Below, one piece after another: positions 27,181-37,862 of a stretch of DNA of 57,702 bases. The number at the start of each line of letters is the position of its first letter. Position 1 is the first letter of the stretch. Both the position numbers and the translations under genes were made by a program. Source of the stretch: Sharpea azabuensis DSM 18934 (GTDB taxonomy: Bacteria; Bacillota_I; Bacilli_A; Erysipelotrichales; Coprobacillaceae); NCBI RefSeq assembly GCF_000702165.1, contig NZ_JNKU01000012.1, positions 1 to 57,702 of the forward strand, read 5' to 3'. Below the pieces are notes generated by a model, which was not told where the DNA came from, made no database searches, and saw nothing but the letters and a program-made list of their open reading frames with translations.

Positions 27181-29822
27181 TATTTAAATTCAAGCTCTAC
27201 CTTGATCTGTGGAATGTTCATTTCTGCTTCTGTACCTGGACGAATACCCATATGTACAATTGTCTTAGAGATATCTTGAGAAATAGATTTAGTCATCTCT
27301 TCGAACATATAGAAACCTTCTTCAGTATATTCCTGAAGTGGATCACGCTGTGCATAGGCTCTTAAATAGATGCCATTTCTTAACTTACTCATTGCATCAA
27401 TGTGATTGATCCAAGTGTGGTCAATAACGCCAAGGAGTACACGGCGTTCATAGTCTAACTTAATTTCATCAGGCAAGTCCTTATTAAATCTGTTTTCATA
27501 TTGAATAGAACAGATTTCACTTAAGGCATTGACGATCTTGGCAGGCTCATGTTCAACAGCTTCGATATTAGAAGGTACGATTGTTGATAAAAGCATATAG
27601 TTCTTAGCAACATGATCAACTAAGTTCTTGACATCAACAACTGGTTTCTTACCAGAGTTATCTGTGTACTTCTTAATATCTTCTTCAATGGCTGTCTTGA
27701 ACATACCTTTGATGATATCAGTTAAGTCTTTTGATAACATAATATCATCACGTTCCTTGTACATGATTTCACGCTGCTGACGCATGATATCATCATATTC
27801 AAGAAGCTGCTTACGGATATCGAAGTTTTGACCTTCAACACGCTTCTGAGCAGATTCGATAGAACGAGAAACCATCTTTGATTCAATGACATCATCACCA
27901 AGGAATGAATCCGTGAAGGCCTTAACACGTTCATTGGCAAAACGCTGCATCAATTCATCTTCGAATGATACATAGAATACTGAGCAGCCTGGGTCACCCT
28001 GACGACCAGAACGTCCACGCAACTGGTTATCAATACGGCGTGATTCATGTCTTTCACTACCAATAACCATTAAACCACCAATTTCAGGAACACCTTCACC
28101 TAGCTTAATATCGGTACCACGACCAGCCATGTTTGTCGCGATAGTAACGGCACCCATAACACCAGCGTTAGCAATAATCTGTGCTTCCTTGGCATGGTTT
28201 TTCGCGTTCAGGACGTTATGCTTAATACCTTCTTTTCTTAATAAGTTGCTTAATAATTCAGATGTTTCTACCGCAACTGTACCAAGCAAAATTGGCTGAC
28301 CATAGGCATGACGTCTTTTCACTTCTTCAATAATAGCCTTGTATTTCGCACTCTTTGATGAATAGACACGATCAGGCATATCATCTCTGATAACTGGCTT
28401 GTTTGTTGGAATTTCAACAACACGCATGTTGTAGATTAAGCGGAATTCTTCTTCTTCAGTCTTAGCTGTACCAGTCATACCGGCAAGTTTATCGAATAAG
28501 CGGAAGAAGTTCTGATATGTAATTGTAGCAAGTGTAACAGTCTCTTCCTTGATTGGTACACCTTCCTTAGCTTCAATGGCCTGATGTAAGCCATCAGAAT
28601 AAGCACGACCTGGCATTACACGACCAGTAAACTGGTCAATGATCATGATCTGGGCATTACGAATATCATGGGTACCATCATCAGTTGCCACCATGTATTC
28701 AACATCTTTTGTCATTGTATAGTTGGCTTTTAAAGCCTGGTTAATGTAATGAACTAAAGCTGTATTCTTTGGATCATAAAGGTTTTCAACCTTAAATGCT
28801 TGTTCAGCTTTGTTGATACCTTCATTAGTAAGAGTAACTGTCTTACTTTCTACATCTACTTCATAGTCTTCTTCATTCTTTAAGCTCTTCGCAAAGTGAT
28901 CTGCTGAGACATACATACTTGCCGTATGCATCTTACCACCAGAAATAATCAATGGTGTTCTTGATTCATCAATTAAGATTGAGTCAACTTCGTCGACTAA
29001 AGCATAATGTAATGGTCTTAAAACTTTTTCTTCATAGCTTGTAACCATGTTATCACGTAAGTAATCAAAACCAAGTTCAGCATTTGTCGTATAAGTGACA
29101 TCACAGGCATGCTGTTTTCGCTTGTCATCAGCATCAAGTTCACGCTTATTAAGACCAGTAGTAAGTCCTAAGAAACGGAAAACCTTACCATTCTGTGTAC
29201 AGTCACGTTCACTTAAGTATTCATTGACCGTAATAACATGCACACCTTTGCCTTCAAGGGCATTTAAGTATACAGGGAAGATACCTGTTAGGGTTTTACC
29301 TTCACCAGTTTTCATTTCAGCGATATCACCATTATGTAAGGCAATACCACCCATCAACTGCACCTTGAATGCCTTTAAGCCAAGTACACGATAAGTTGCT
29401 TCACGCACAACAGCAAAGGCTTCAACAAGAATATCATCCAATGTTTCACCTTTCGCTAAACGTTCTTTAAAGAATGTTGTCTGCGCAGCCAGTTCTTCAT
29501 CAGATAATGCAGCTACCTGATCCTCCATTGCAAGAATTTCATCAGCCTGCTTAGCAAGCTTTCTAACGATTAAACGGTCCTGGGAAAAAGTATATTTTAC
29601 TTTTCCAAAGAATCCAGGATGTTCATCCTGAGGTTTTGTAGAAAAAGGCAATGGTTTCGCCTTTGTCTTAATATCATCAAATGTCTCAACAACAATATCA
29701 TCACCACGGTTATCGCCAAGATCGACGATATCGGCCTGCTGGTTCAGTTCTTGATGTTCAGCACCTTCTTTTGCGACTTTCTTTTTATACTGTTTCTTTA
29801 TTTCAGCTTTCTTTTTAGGCAT
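27180..29822 (-). CDS. secA: Protein translocase ATPase SecA, with N-terminal extension
   Basis: The motor of Sec secretion: couples ATP hydrolysis to preprotein passage through SecYEG. It has Walker A MKTGEGKT, the DEAD-type LVDEVDSILIDESRTPLI, MAGRGTDIKLG and GRSGRQGDPGCS. Two oddities. About 70 residues precede the normal SecA start (which I place near HPGFFGKVKYTFSQDRL); they are Lys-rich at first (MPKKKAEIKKQYKKK), then acidic. The protein also ends at KVELEFK, without the C-terminal cysteine zinc motif seen in many SecAs. GGGAGG precedes the ATG. Confidence 0.95.
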   Translation of the reverse strand: MPKKKAEIKKQYKKKVAKEGAEHQELNQQADIVDLGDNRGDDIVVETFDDIKTKAKPLPFSTKPQDEHPGFFGKVKYTFSQDRLIVRKLAKQADEILAMEDQVAALSDEELAAQTTFFKERLAKGETLDDILVEAFAVVREATYRVLGLKAFKVQLMGGIALHNGDIAEMKTGEGKTLTGIFPVYLNALEGKGVHVITVNEYLSERDCTQNGKVFRFLGLTTGLNKRELDADDKRKQHACDVTYTTNAELGFDYLRDNMVTSYEEKVLRPLHYALVDEVDSILIDESRTPLIISGGKMHTASMYVSADHFAKSLKNEEDYEVDVESKTVTLTNEGINKAEQAFKVENLYDPKNTALVHYINQALKANYTMTKDVEYMVATDDGTHDIRNAQIMIIDQFTGRVMPGRAYSDGLHQAIEAKEGVPIKEETVTLATITYQNFFRLFDKLAGMTGTAKTEEEEFRLIYNMRVVEIPTNKPVIRDDMPDRVYSSKSAKYKAIIEEVKRRHAYGQPILLGTVAVETSELLSNLLRKEGIKHNVLNAKNHAKEAQIIANAGVMGAVTIATNMAGRGTDIKLGEGVPEIGGLMVIGSERHESRRIDNQLRGRSGRQGDPGCSVFYVSFEDELMQRFANERVKAFTDSFLGDDVIESKMVSRSIESAQKRVEGQNFDIRKQLLEYDDIMRQQREIMYKERDDIMLSKDLTDIIKGMFKTAIEEDIKKYTDNSGKKPVVDVKNLVDHVAKNYMLLSTIVPSNIEAVEHEPAKIVNALSEICSIQYENRFNKDLPDEIKLDYERRVLLGVIDHTWINHIDAMSKLRNGIYLRAYAQRDPLQEYTEEGFYMFEEMTKSISQDISKTIVHMGIRPGTEAEMNIPQIKVELEFK

Positions 29823-29852
29823 AGTTAACCTCCCATTTGCAAAAACACAATC

Positions 29853-29881
29853 ATTATAGCATAAGCAATCACAAAGGACAA
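29853..29881 (-). promoter_or_regulatory. Promoter of secA-prfB-yitT
   Basis: TTGTCC, 17 bases, TATAAT on the minus strand, about 30 bases before the secA start codon. Confidence 0.78.
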
Positions 29882-29950
29882 ACTTATATACTACGAAAGA
29901 ATATCAAATATTCGCTAATATTCAAGTCTTTCTTTATTATTTTATACAAA

Positions 29951-30601
29951 TCAAATGTTTTTTTCTAAATGGTAGGAACGTGTTGCAAGAATGACAATTT
30001 CTATCGATGCAGGATGATAATGACAGACAAGATCAAGACATTTTTCGAGAGTCGATCCTGATGTAATGACATCATCAAAAAGCAGCACTTTTTTCTTTCT
30101 CAAGACTTCACCATTCTTAATATCTATGACATCTTTAATCTTCTGACGACCTTCAAAGCTTTGTTCAGCCTGTTTAAAGGGTGATTTTTTATAAAGCCCA
30201 GTAAATATATTGGAAGAAAAAGAAGAGGCAATACCAGCTGTTGGTATGAAGCCTCTCTTTTTGTTGGCAATATCATCACTTGGTGCTACAACAATGACAT
30301 GTGATCGATAATAGTCAGAGAGGAAACGTTGATCACTTACAATAAAGGCATTACGAAGCTCGTAATCATATTGCCCCTTATAACGAAATAATAATGTCTG
30401 AAAGAATGCATTATAGCGATAGAGAATTGTCAATTTCACATCATGGAAGCTTCCCACATAATGTAATGGTTCAAATTGCGCTAAACAGGAAGCACATATG
30501 GGTGAATCATAAACTAAGGTAAAGAGACTCGGCTCTTTTCTTATCGGCTTGTGGCAGATGAGACAGAGAGGTTGTTGAGATAATGGATTGTGGATATGCA
30601 T
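29951..30601 (-). CDS. comFC: ComF-type phosphoribosyltransferase-like protein (ComFC)
   Basis: A 216-residue protein with an N-terminal zinc finger (CLICHKPI, then CASC about 25 residues later). A type I phosphoribosyltransferase fold ends in the PRPP loop VLLFDDVITSGSTLEKCLD (about residue 175). ComFC is needed for DNA uptake in naturally competent Firmicutes; its reaction is not settled. Its ATG, with AGGAG 8 bases upstream, lies inside comFA, so 61 bases encode both proteins in different frames. The first cysteine falls at residue 13, so a later start is unlikely. Confidence 0.9.
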   Translation of the reverse strand: MHIHNPLSQQPLCLICHKPIRKEPSLFTLVYDSPICASCLAQFEPLHYVGSFHDVKLTILYRYNAFFQTLLFRYKGQYDYELRNAFIVSDQRFLSDYYRSHVIVVAPSDDIANKKRGFIPTAGIASSFSSNIFTGLYKKSPFKQAEQSFEGRQKIKDVIDIKNGEVLRKKKVLLFDDVITSGSTLEKCLDLVCHYHPASIEIVILATRSYHLEKNI

Positions 30602-31692
30602 TTTTTCATCTCCTGACTGATTGTTTCGGCAATAAAGATCACTTCACCATCATAATGTTCCATCGAACGCCCTACTCTGCCTTCTATCTGCATGAGTGTA
30701 CGTTCATCAAAGATCGGATGGGAGGCATTCATGACAATGACCTGCACATCATCCACAGTGATACCACGTTCTAATATTGTTGTTGTAAAAAGGACATCAA
30801 GCTGATGATTTCTCAGTTTATCAATAAGTTGATTGATATGTGGGGTAGAAGATGAAACGCAGGCACTTCTGACATGTTTAAGTTTATGTTGATAATAGTG
30901 AAGATCTTCCACTCTAGGCACATAGATCAAAGCCACTTTACCTTGTTGTATAAAGAGATGTACAATTCGTTTCATTAGCAGCCAGTCACATATTTTAGGA
31001 CATCTTTTTATTGTTGGTAAAGGGAGATTATGTTGATGATAGCGTCGATTCATAATAAGGACATCTTCTTGGTGAATGTCACTTGAGACGAGTGTTGCAC
31101 TCATCTTAATAAAACAACGACTATAACATCTATGAAAAATATGATTAAGCACTTCATCGCCATAGAACGGAAAGGCATCAGCTTCATCCATCAATAATAA
31201 AGCAAAAGGCTTGTCACAATAGCGATACAATTGGTGAGCTGTACAAATGATAAGAGGGGCATCTTCATTAATCTTTTTTCCGCCATAAAGACAACCTATT
31301 GCAATACCTTGAATAGCTTGCAACATACGTTCATAAAGTTCTTCTACAAGGGCTTTTCGTGGCAAGGCAAAACAGACCCGTTTACCCGCGTTAATCACAT
31401 GACAAATCACTTGATATGTGATTTCCGTTTTTCCTGAACCACAAACAGCCATGACAAGCGTATTGACCTTTCGTTCATAATTCGTGACAAGAGCATCAGA
31501 GATTTCTTGTTGCCTTTTCGATAATGTAAACTTCAGTGAATAAGAAGCATGAATCTGTGAGATATTCGTCTCTTCTCTTTGATCTTCATCAATAAATACA
31601 CGATTAAACTGGATACATTTACGGCAATAAATGCGTCCATGCATTTGTGCAAAGTAACGCGGATCCTGGTTACCACAACGAGGACATTTCAT
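30541..31692 (-). CDS. comFA: ComFA, DNA-uptake helicase/translocase
   Basis: Superfamily 2 ATPase associated with pulling transforming DNA into the cell. It has an N-terminal four-cysteine zinc site (CPRCGNQDPRYF...CRKC, residues 3-25), Walker A AVCGSGKTE (about residue 90), the DEAD box LLLMDEADAFPF (about residue 180), SATL (motif III) and the C-terminal TTTILERGITVDDV and QIEGRVGRS. I choose ATG 31690-31692 (MKCPRCGN). About 383 residues, short for ComFA (often 420-460). Confidence 0.9.
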   Translation of the reverse strand: MKCPRCGNQDPRYFAQMHGRIYCRKCIQFNRVFIDEDQREETNISQIHASYSLKFTLSKRQQEISDALVTNYERKVNTLVMAVCGSGKTEITYQVICHVINAGKRVCFALPRKALVEELYERMLQAIQGIAIGCLYGGKKINEDAPLIICTAHQLYRYCDKPFALLLMDEADAFPFYGDEVLNHIFHRCYSRCFIKMSATLVSSDIHQEDVLIMNRRYHQHNLPLPTIKRCPKICDWLLMKRIVHLFIQQGKVALIYVPRVEDLHYYQHKLKHVRSACVSSSTPHINQLIDKLRNHQLDVLFTTTILERGITVDDVQVIVMNASHPIFDERTLMQIEGRVGRSMEHYDGEVIFIAETISQEMKKCISTIHYLNNLSVSSATSR

Positions 31693-31718
31693 TTCTACCA
31701 CCCAGCTACATGATAACT

Positions 31719-31741
31719 TAAAAAGACCTCTTGAGAGTCTC
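31719..31741 (-). terminator. Terminator-like hairpin 28 bases before comFA
   Basis: On the minus strand AGAC(T)CTC pairs with GAGGTCT, followed by T5. It could end the upstream ROK-gene transcript or attenuate comFA. The third TTTGAGAC repeat forms part of its left arm. Confidence 0.6.
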
Positions 31742-31769
31742 AAAGTTGTCTCAAAAAGGTCTCAAATAA
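31737..31769 (-). repeat. Three TTTGAGAC direct repeats with 11-base period
   Basis: On the minus strand TTTGAGACCTT, TTTGAGACAAC and TTTGAGACTCT follow each other without a gap, just upstream of comFA. The period is one helical turn, as for tandem binding sites on one DNA face. No known box that I recognise matches. Confidence 0.75.
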
Positions 31770-31782
31770 GTGTCAGGCACTT
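31768..31782. repeat. Palindrome AAGTGTCAGGCACTT
   Basis: Arms AAGTG/CACTT around five bases, between the ROK-gene stop codon and the TTTGAGAC repeats. Similar GTGCCTGACAC-type palindromes occur as dispersed intergenic repeats in other Firmicutes (from memory). Role unknown. Confidence 0.5.
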
Positions 31783-31787
31783 TCATA

Positions 31788-32681
31788 TTATTTGGATGTC
31801 AGATGCTGATATAAAGCACCAATAAGATTGGCATCATTATTAAACTGACAAGTTACAAGTTCTACCTTCGCACATGGGAAAGCATATTGTTGATAATAGG
31901 AATAAATATCATCATAGTTCTTTTGAATCAGTTCAAGCAATAATGGCTGAACAGAAATACCGCCACCAATAGCTACACGTTCTAAGTCGACAATAGTATT
32001 TATATTGATAATCTGAATAGCGACTTCTCGCGCAAAGGCATCAATCCCGGCAATGACTTTTTCATCACCATTATTCGCACGGTCAAAGATTTCAATGCCA
32101 GAAAGCTCAACTTCCTCGCCAAGTGCCTCCTGAACATGTTTTAACAAGCCATAAATACCACAGCGCATTGCCCATAATTCCTTCATGTTTTTAGGATCAT
32201 GATAATCTGTGATCAGATTGCTGACTTCACCTGAGGCAAAATGCTTACCAGGCACAACTTTGTGATTCATAACAAGACACCCACCAATACCTGTACCAAG
32301 AACAATCACATAAGCATCATCCACATCTTTTAAAGCGCCATAGCCCACTTCAGCATTCGCCGCACATTTTGCATCATTGCCAATTGTAATAGGGACAGGG
32401 ATATAAGCACTTAATTCTTTCACGAATTCTGTGTTGTTGTAATAGCCTAAGGCACCGGATGTATATGTATAGCCTCTTTCTGGATCAATCGCCCCAGGCA
32501 TGGAGAGAGCCACCCCAGCAACATCTTCATAGTGCTGATAAATAGATGTCAATGCTTGATAAAGCTCACCCAAGCTTTTGGGTGTATCAATTTTGCCTTT
32601 ATCAAGAAAATGATGTTCTTCATCCAATAAGCCATACTTGATACTACTTCCACCAATATCACATACTACATACTTCTTCAT
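31788..32681 (-). CDS. ROK family sugar kinase
   Basis: A 297-residue ROK protein without a DNA-binding domain. It has the N-terminal phosphate loop CDIGGSSIKYGLLD, VALSMPGAIDPERG, the catalytic region PITIGNDAKCAANAE (Asp near residue 104) and LGTGIGGCLV. The usual CxCGxxGCxE zinc motif is not present; the region reads HFASGEVSNLITDYH. Next to a PTS, a GH1 glycosidase and an RpiR regulator, it may phosphorylate beta-glucosides or free glucose (inferred). It follows the RpiR gene by 15 bases. Confidence 0.88.
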   Translation of the reverse strand: MKKYVVCDIGGSSIKYGLLDEEHHFLDKGKIDTPKSLGELYQALTSIYQHYEDVAGVALSMPGAIDPERGYTYTSGALGYYNNTEFVKELSAYIPVPITIGNDAKCAANAEVGYGALKDVDDAYVIVLGTGIGGCLVMNHKVVPGKHFASGEVSNLITDYHDPKNMKELWAMRCGIYGLLKHVQEALGEEVELSGIEIFDRANNGDEKVIAGIDAFAREVAIQIININTIVDLERVAIGGGISVQPLLLELIQKNYDDIYSYYQQYAFPCAKVELVTCQFNNDANLIGALYQHLTSK

Positions 32682-32696
32682 AAATTTCCTCCACTT

Positions 32697-33413
32697 TTAA
32701 TCAATTCCATATTGTTTAAGCTCATTCGCTATAGCTTCTAAATAATAAATCACTGGGACCTGCGTTGCATTTGAAAAGAAATGTTGATCACGCATATTAG
32801 GCATATAGTAACATAAAGCTTTATCACTGCTTCTTGCCGCTAATGATGTTGCAAGATTCGTAATGGCGACTGTCTGGATATGTCTCTCTTTCAACAATGT
32901 AAGAACCTGTATCATTTCCGGTGTCTCACCAGATACCGTCAGCACAATAGCCACATCATCTTGATGAAAGACATCGATGCGACTTGAAAAATCCTCAACG
33001 TGAATAGCATTCTTTCCATGGCGATTAAAGAGCATCGCTCCAGCCTTGGCAATACCATCAGAAATACCCAAGCCATAGAACAAAATAGTATCCCCTTGAG
33101 CTACCATCTTTCCTACTTCTCTCACATCTTCATCAAACTCACCATCATTGACACGTTGAAAGAAGTCCATGATGTAGTTAAGATTGGACTCATTGGGTTT
33201 GATATATTCGTTGTTGTCAATCTTCAAGGCAATCTTCCACTCCGTAAAGCCAGCATATCCAAGTTTCTTCGCAACTCTTGAAATCATTGCCGGAGAGACA
33301 TGAAGGATGGCTGACAACTCTTTCATCTTCATTTTGGTGATCGTGTCTTTGTGGGCTATGACATAATGATAGATTTCTAACTCTAAATTACTTAAGTATT
33401 TAATATTATCCAT
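32697..33413 (-). CDS. RpiR (MurR/RpiR) family transcriptional regulator
   Basis: A 238-residue regulator with an N-terminal helix-turn-helix (MKELSAILHVSPAMISRVAK KLGYAGF pattern, residues 28-54). A C-terminal SIS sugar-phosphate-binding domain holds ILFYGLGISDGIAKAGAML and VLTVSGETPEM. It likely senses a sugar phosphate from the neighbouring beta-glucoside genes and shares a transcript with the ROK kinase. AGGAG stands before the ATG. Confidence 0.92.
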   Translation of the reverse strand: MDNIKYLSNLELEIYHYVIAHKDTITKMKMKELSAILHVSPAMISRVAKKLGYAGFTEWKIALKIDNNEYIKPNESNLNYIMDFFQRVNDGEFDEDVREVGKMVAQGDTILFYGLGISDGIAKAGAMLFNRHGKNAIHVEDFSSRIDVFHQDDVAIVLTVSGETPEMIQVLTLLKERHIQTVAITNLATSLAARSSDKALCYYMPNMRDQHFFSNATQVPVIYYLEAIANELKQYGID

Positions 33414-33432
33414 GAATAATACTCCTATTTAC

Positions 33433-33453
33433 TAAAAAGGACCTGCTAGGTCC
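33433..33453 (-). terminator. Terminator after the RDD-family gene
   Basis: The stem GGACCT/AGGTCC with a short loop is followed by T5 on the minus strand. It separates the celB-GH1-RDD unit from the RpiR-ROK unit. Confidence 0.8.
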
Positions 33454-33456
33454 ATT

Positions 33457-34098
33457 TTACCAGGATATACATTTTTTCATACGTTTTTTCTGTTTTTGTA
33501 ATTGAATAAGCTGATTTTGATATTCAGTTGATGCCGTATCTACGACAAGCGTATGACAAACAAGATCATGTAAGGACTGGTGAGACTTTGTGATAACCAA
33601 AAGGACAATGGAGAGAATGGTGATTACAAGTCCAACAGCAGTATAAATCTTTGTGAATGCTGCTCCTGAATAGAGTTGTAAAAGCTGGTGAAGAGTTGCA
33701 GTTGAGGCATAGATGCTGCCTTCTACAAGCATCATCATCACTACTTGTCGAAGCAGCAATGTCTTTTTGGATAATGTACTATAGTCTTCATTGACAATCT
33801 TAAGCTTTAAGAGCTTTTTTCCTAGCGTCTGCCCATCATATTTATAAGGGATGAAGACATAATAGAAGAATGTCACAACAAAACAAAGCAAAGCTACAAT
33901 TATATTCATTGGATAATCAAAGAGTGTTATTTGATTAGGAATGATTTTGACATGATCATGCATCATATAATAAGTAACCATCAAAGGAAGTGACGCAAGT
34001 ACTGATCCTAAATACCAGTCAATACCATAAGCGATAAGACGCTTAATGAGTGATGTATGATTTGCTTGTTTATGGAAAATCTTCTTTATTGTCTTCAT
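33457..34098 (-). CDS. RDD family membrane protein
   Basis: A 213-residue protein. The RDD signature is seen as KRLIAYGIDWYLGS (Arg and Asp near residues 20-28), and YKYDGQTLGKKLLKLKIV in the loop after the second membrane segment. Four membrane segments are likely. RDD proteins are poorly understood; some are linked to ion exchange. It follows the glycosidase by 14 bases and probably shares its transcript. Confidence 0.85.
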   Translation of the reverse strand: MKTIKKIFHKQANHTSLIKRLIAYGIDWYLGSVLASLPLMVTYYMMHDHVKIIPNQITLFDYPMNIIVALLCFVVTFFYYVFIPYKYDGQTLGKKLLKLKIVNEDYSTLSKKTLLLRQVVMMMLVEGSIYASTATLHQLLQLYSGAAFTKIYTAVGLVITILSIVLLVITKSHQSLHDLVCHTLVVDTASTEYQNQLIQLQKQKKRMKKCISW

Positions 34099-34112
34099 TG
34101 TATACTCCTTAT

Positions 34113-36852
<2,740 letters not shown>

Positions 36853-36875
36853 AATTAATTTCCTTCTTCTTTCTT

Positions 36876-36889
36876 TGAAAACGTTTTCT
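36876..36889. promoter_or_regulatory. Catabolite-responsive element (cre-like)
   Basis: TGAAAACGTTTTCT closely matches the CcpA operator consensus TGWAANCGNTNWCA. It lies between a TATAAT (36907-36912, minus strand) and the celB start, where bound CcpA would act as a block to transcription. Confidence 0.75.
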
Positions 36890-36920
36890 TTTTATCGACA
36901 AATCCCATTATATTTATATA

Positions 36921-36952
36921 CAAAGAAAAAGGAAGAGCTTCAGCCCTTCCTT
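36921..36952 (-). terminator. Terminator between the small-protein genes and celB
   Basis: On the minus strand GGAAGGGC pairs with GCTCTTCC around TGAA, followed by a T-rich run. It isolates celB from the genes at 37.0-37.8 kb. Confidence 0.85.
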
Positions 36953-37022
36953 AAATGCCTTCACTTTCTTTAAAAAGATGACATTTTTGTAACAGTTTGT
37001 AACATGTAGAACGAACAACACA

Positions 37023-37196
37023 TTATTCCTTCATTTTCTGATAGAATACCTTTATTTGATAGATTAAAGCAAATGGTCCTAATATCGCAAAGAAGATATT
37101 CACAAAATCATAGTTAAACATCTGTGTCAAAATTCTTGTCATTGTAACAACATTCCAGATGGCAGTATTGAATAGCCAAAATATGCGGATTGCCAT
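37023..37196 (-). CDS. Small hydrophobic protein, 57 residues
   Basis: Two likely membrane segments (from MAIRIFWLFNTAIWNVVTMT and from DFVNIFFAILGPFALIYQIK) and a basic end. I choose ATG 37194-37196, two bases after the stop of the secreted protein upstream and with AGAGG about 10 bases before it. The size, topology and position recall immunity proteins encoded beside bacteriocins. This is inference; I do not recognise the family. Confidence 0.6.
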   Translation of the reverse strand: MAIRIFWLFNTAIWNVVTMTRILTQMFNYDFVNIFFAILGPFALIYQIKVFYQKMKE

Positions 37197-37198
37197 AA

Positions 37199-37782
37199 CT
37201 AAGTAGCCTCTATTTCTGTTCGCCAATATGCGTATGGTGGTGCATTACACTGCTGCGAATTTGGTGGGTAAGGACAAGTCAGTTTTTCAACATAGCGAAC
37301 AACATTAAATTTCTTCCTTGTTCTTGATTTCACTAAACTTTTTATAACTTCTTTAGAGACATATCCACATGCATCAATTCCTGAAACACCCTTAATTATT
37401 TTACAACCTGTTTTTATGTCTCCACCAATAGAATAAGCATTATATAACCATACCAAAATTTTATAAATAACTTTTTTCATACCTCTTCTTTTTCCACTTT
37501 GAGCATTTTCATTCTCTCCTGCGGTTTGTGAAGTAAGTATTGTCACAGATAGATCTGAATTAACAATTGAAATTGAAGTCGTTCCGTCTCCATTATATTG
37601 AATAAAAACATTTTCATCATGTCTAGATATATTATATTGATTATCAATCATGGAAATAAAAATTTCATCACCACTTTCTCTTGGAATTGTACACATTGAC
37701 TCATTAGTAGAAGGAGTCTCAACAGCTTTAACAGTTGAAATGGATGCAGAAAAAAATGTACTAAAACAATAAATATTTTCAT
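37199..37782 (-). CDS. Secreted cysteine-containing protein, signal peptide out of frame by one base
   Basis: Family not recognised. From about residue 20 the frame to 37199 is protein-like: a beta-rich stretch (ENVFIQYNGDGTTSISIV), a basic turn GKRRGMKK, an amphipathic part (IYKILVWLYNAYSIGGDIKT), and five cysteines with CPYPPNSQQCNAPPYAYW at the end. A good signal peptide, MKIFIVLVHF then FSASISTVKA, is encoded from ATG 37780-37782 but is one base out of frame. One more T in the T7 run (37750-37756) would join them. AAAGGAGAGG lies upstream, before a five-codon mini-frame whose TGA overlaps this ATG. A switched-off secreted toxin or bacteriocin-like protein, or a sequencing error, would fit. 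Confidence 0.55.
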
Positions 37783-37862
37783 AGTTTTGTTGGCATTTTT
37801 TATATACCTCTCCTTTCAATAAAATTGTGTCAAAAAAAGTCTTCAAAGATAACTTTGGAGAC

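Noticed and set aside
30541-30601. comFA/comFC overlap as a frameshift error
   Set aside because: Both frames carry family motifs up to or from the overlap, and comFC has its own ribosome site, so the overlap looks real.
31737-31769. CRISPR-like array in the TTTGAGAC repeats
   Set aside because: Repeats of 8 bases with 3-base spacing are far too short, and no cas genes are present.
34096-34107. Another TGTATAC-like operator before the RDD gene
   Set aside because: The sequence is simply the ribosome site and start codon (GGAGTATACAATG).
37199-37846. Long 215-codon frame from a TTG at 37846 as the true gene
   Set aside because: The first 20 residues are not signal-like, the TTG has no ribosome site, and the real ribosome site lies downstream, in front of another frame.
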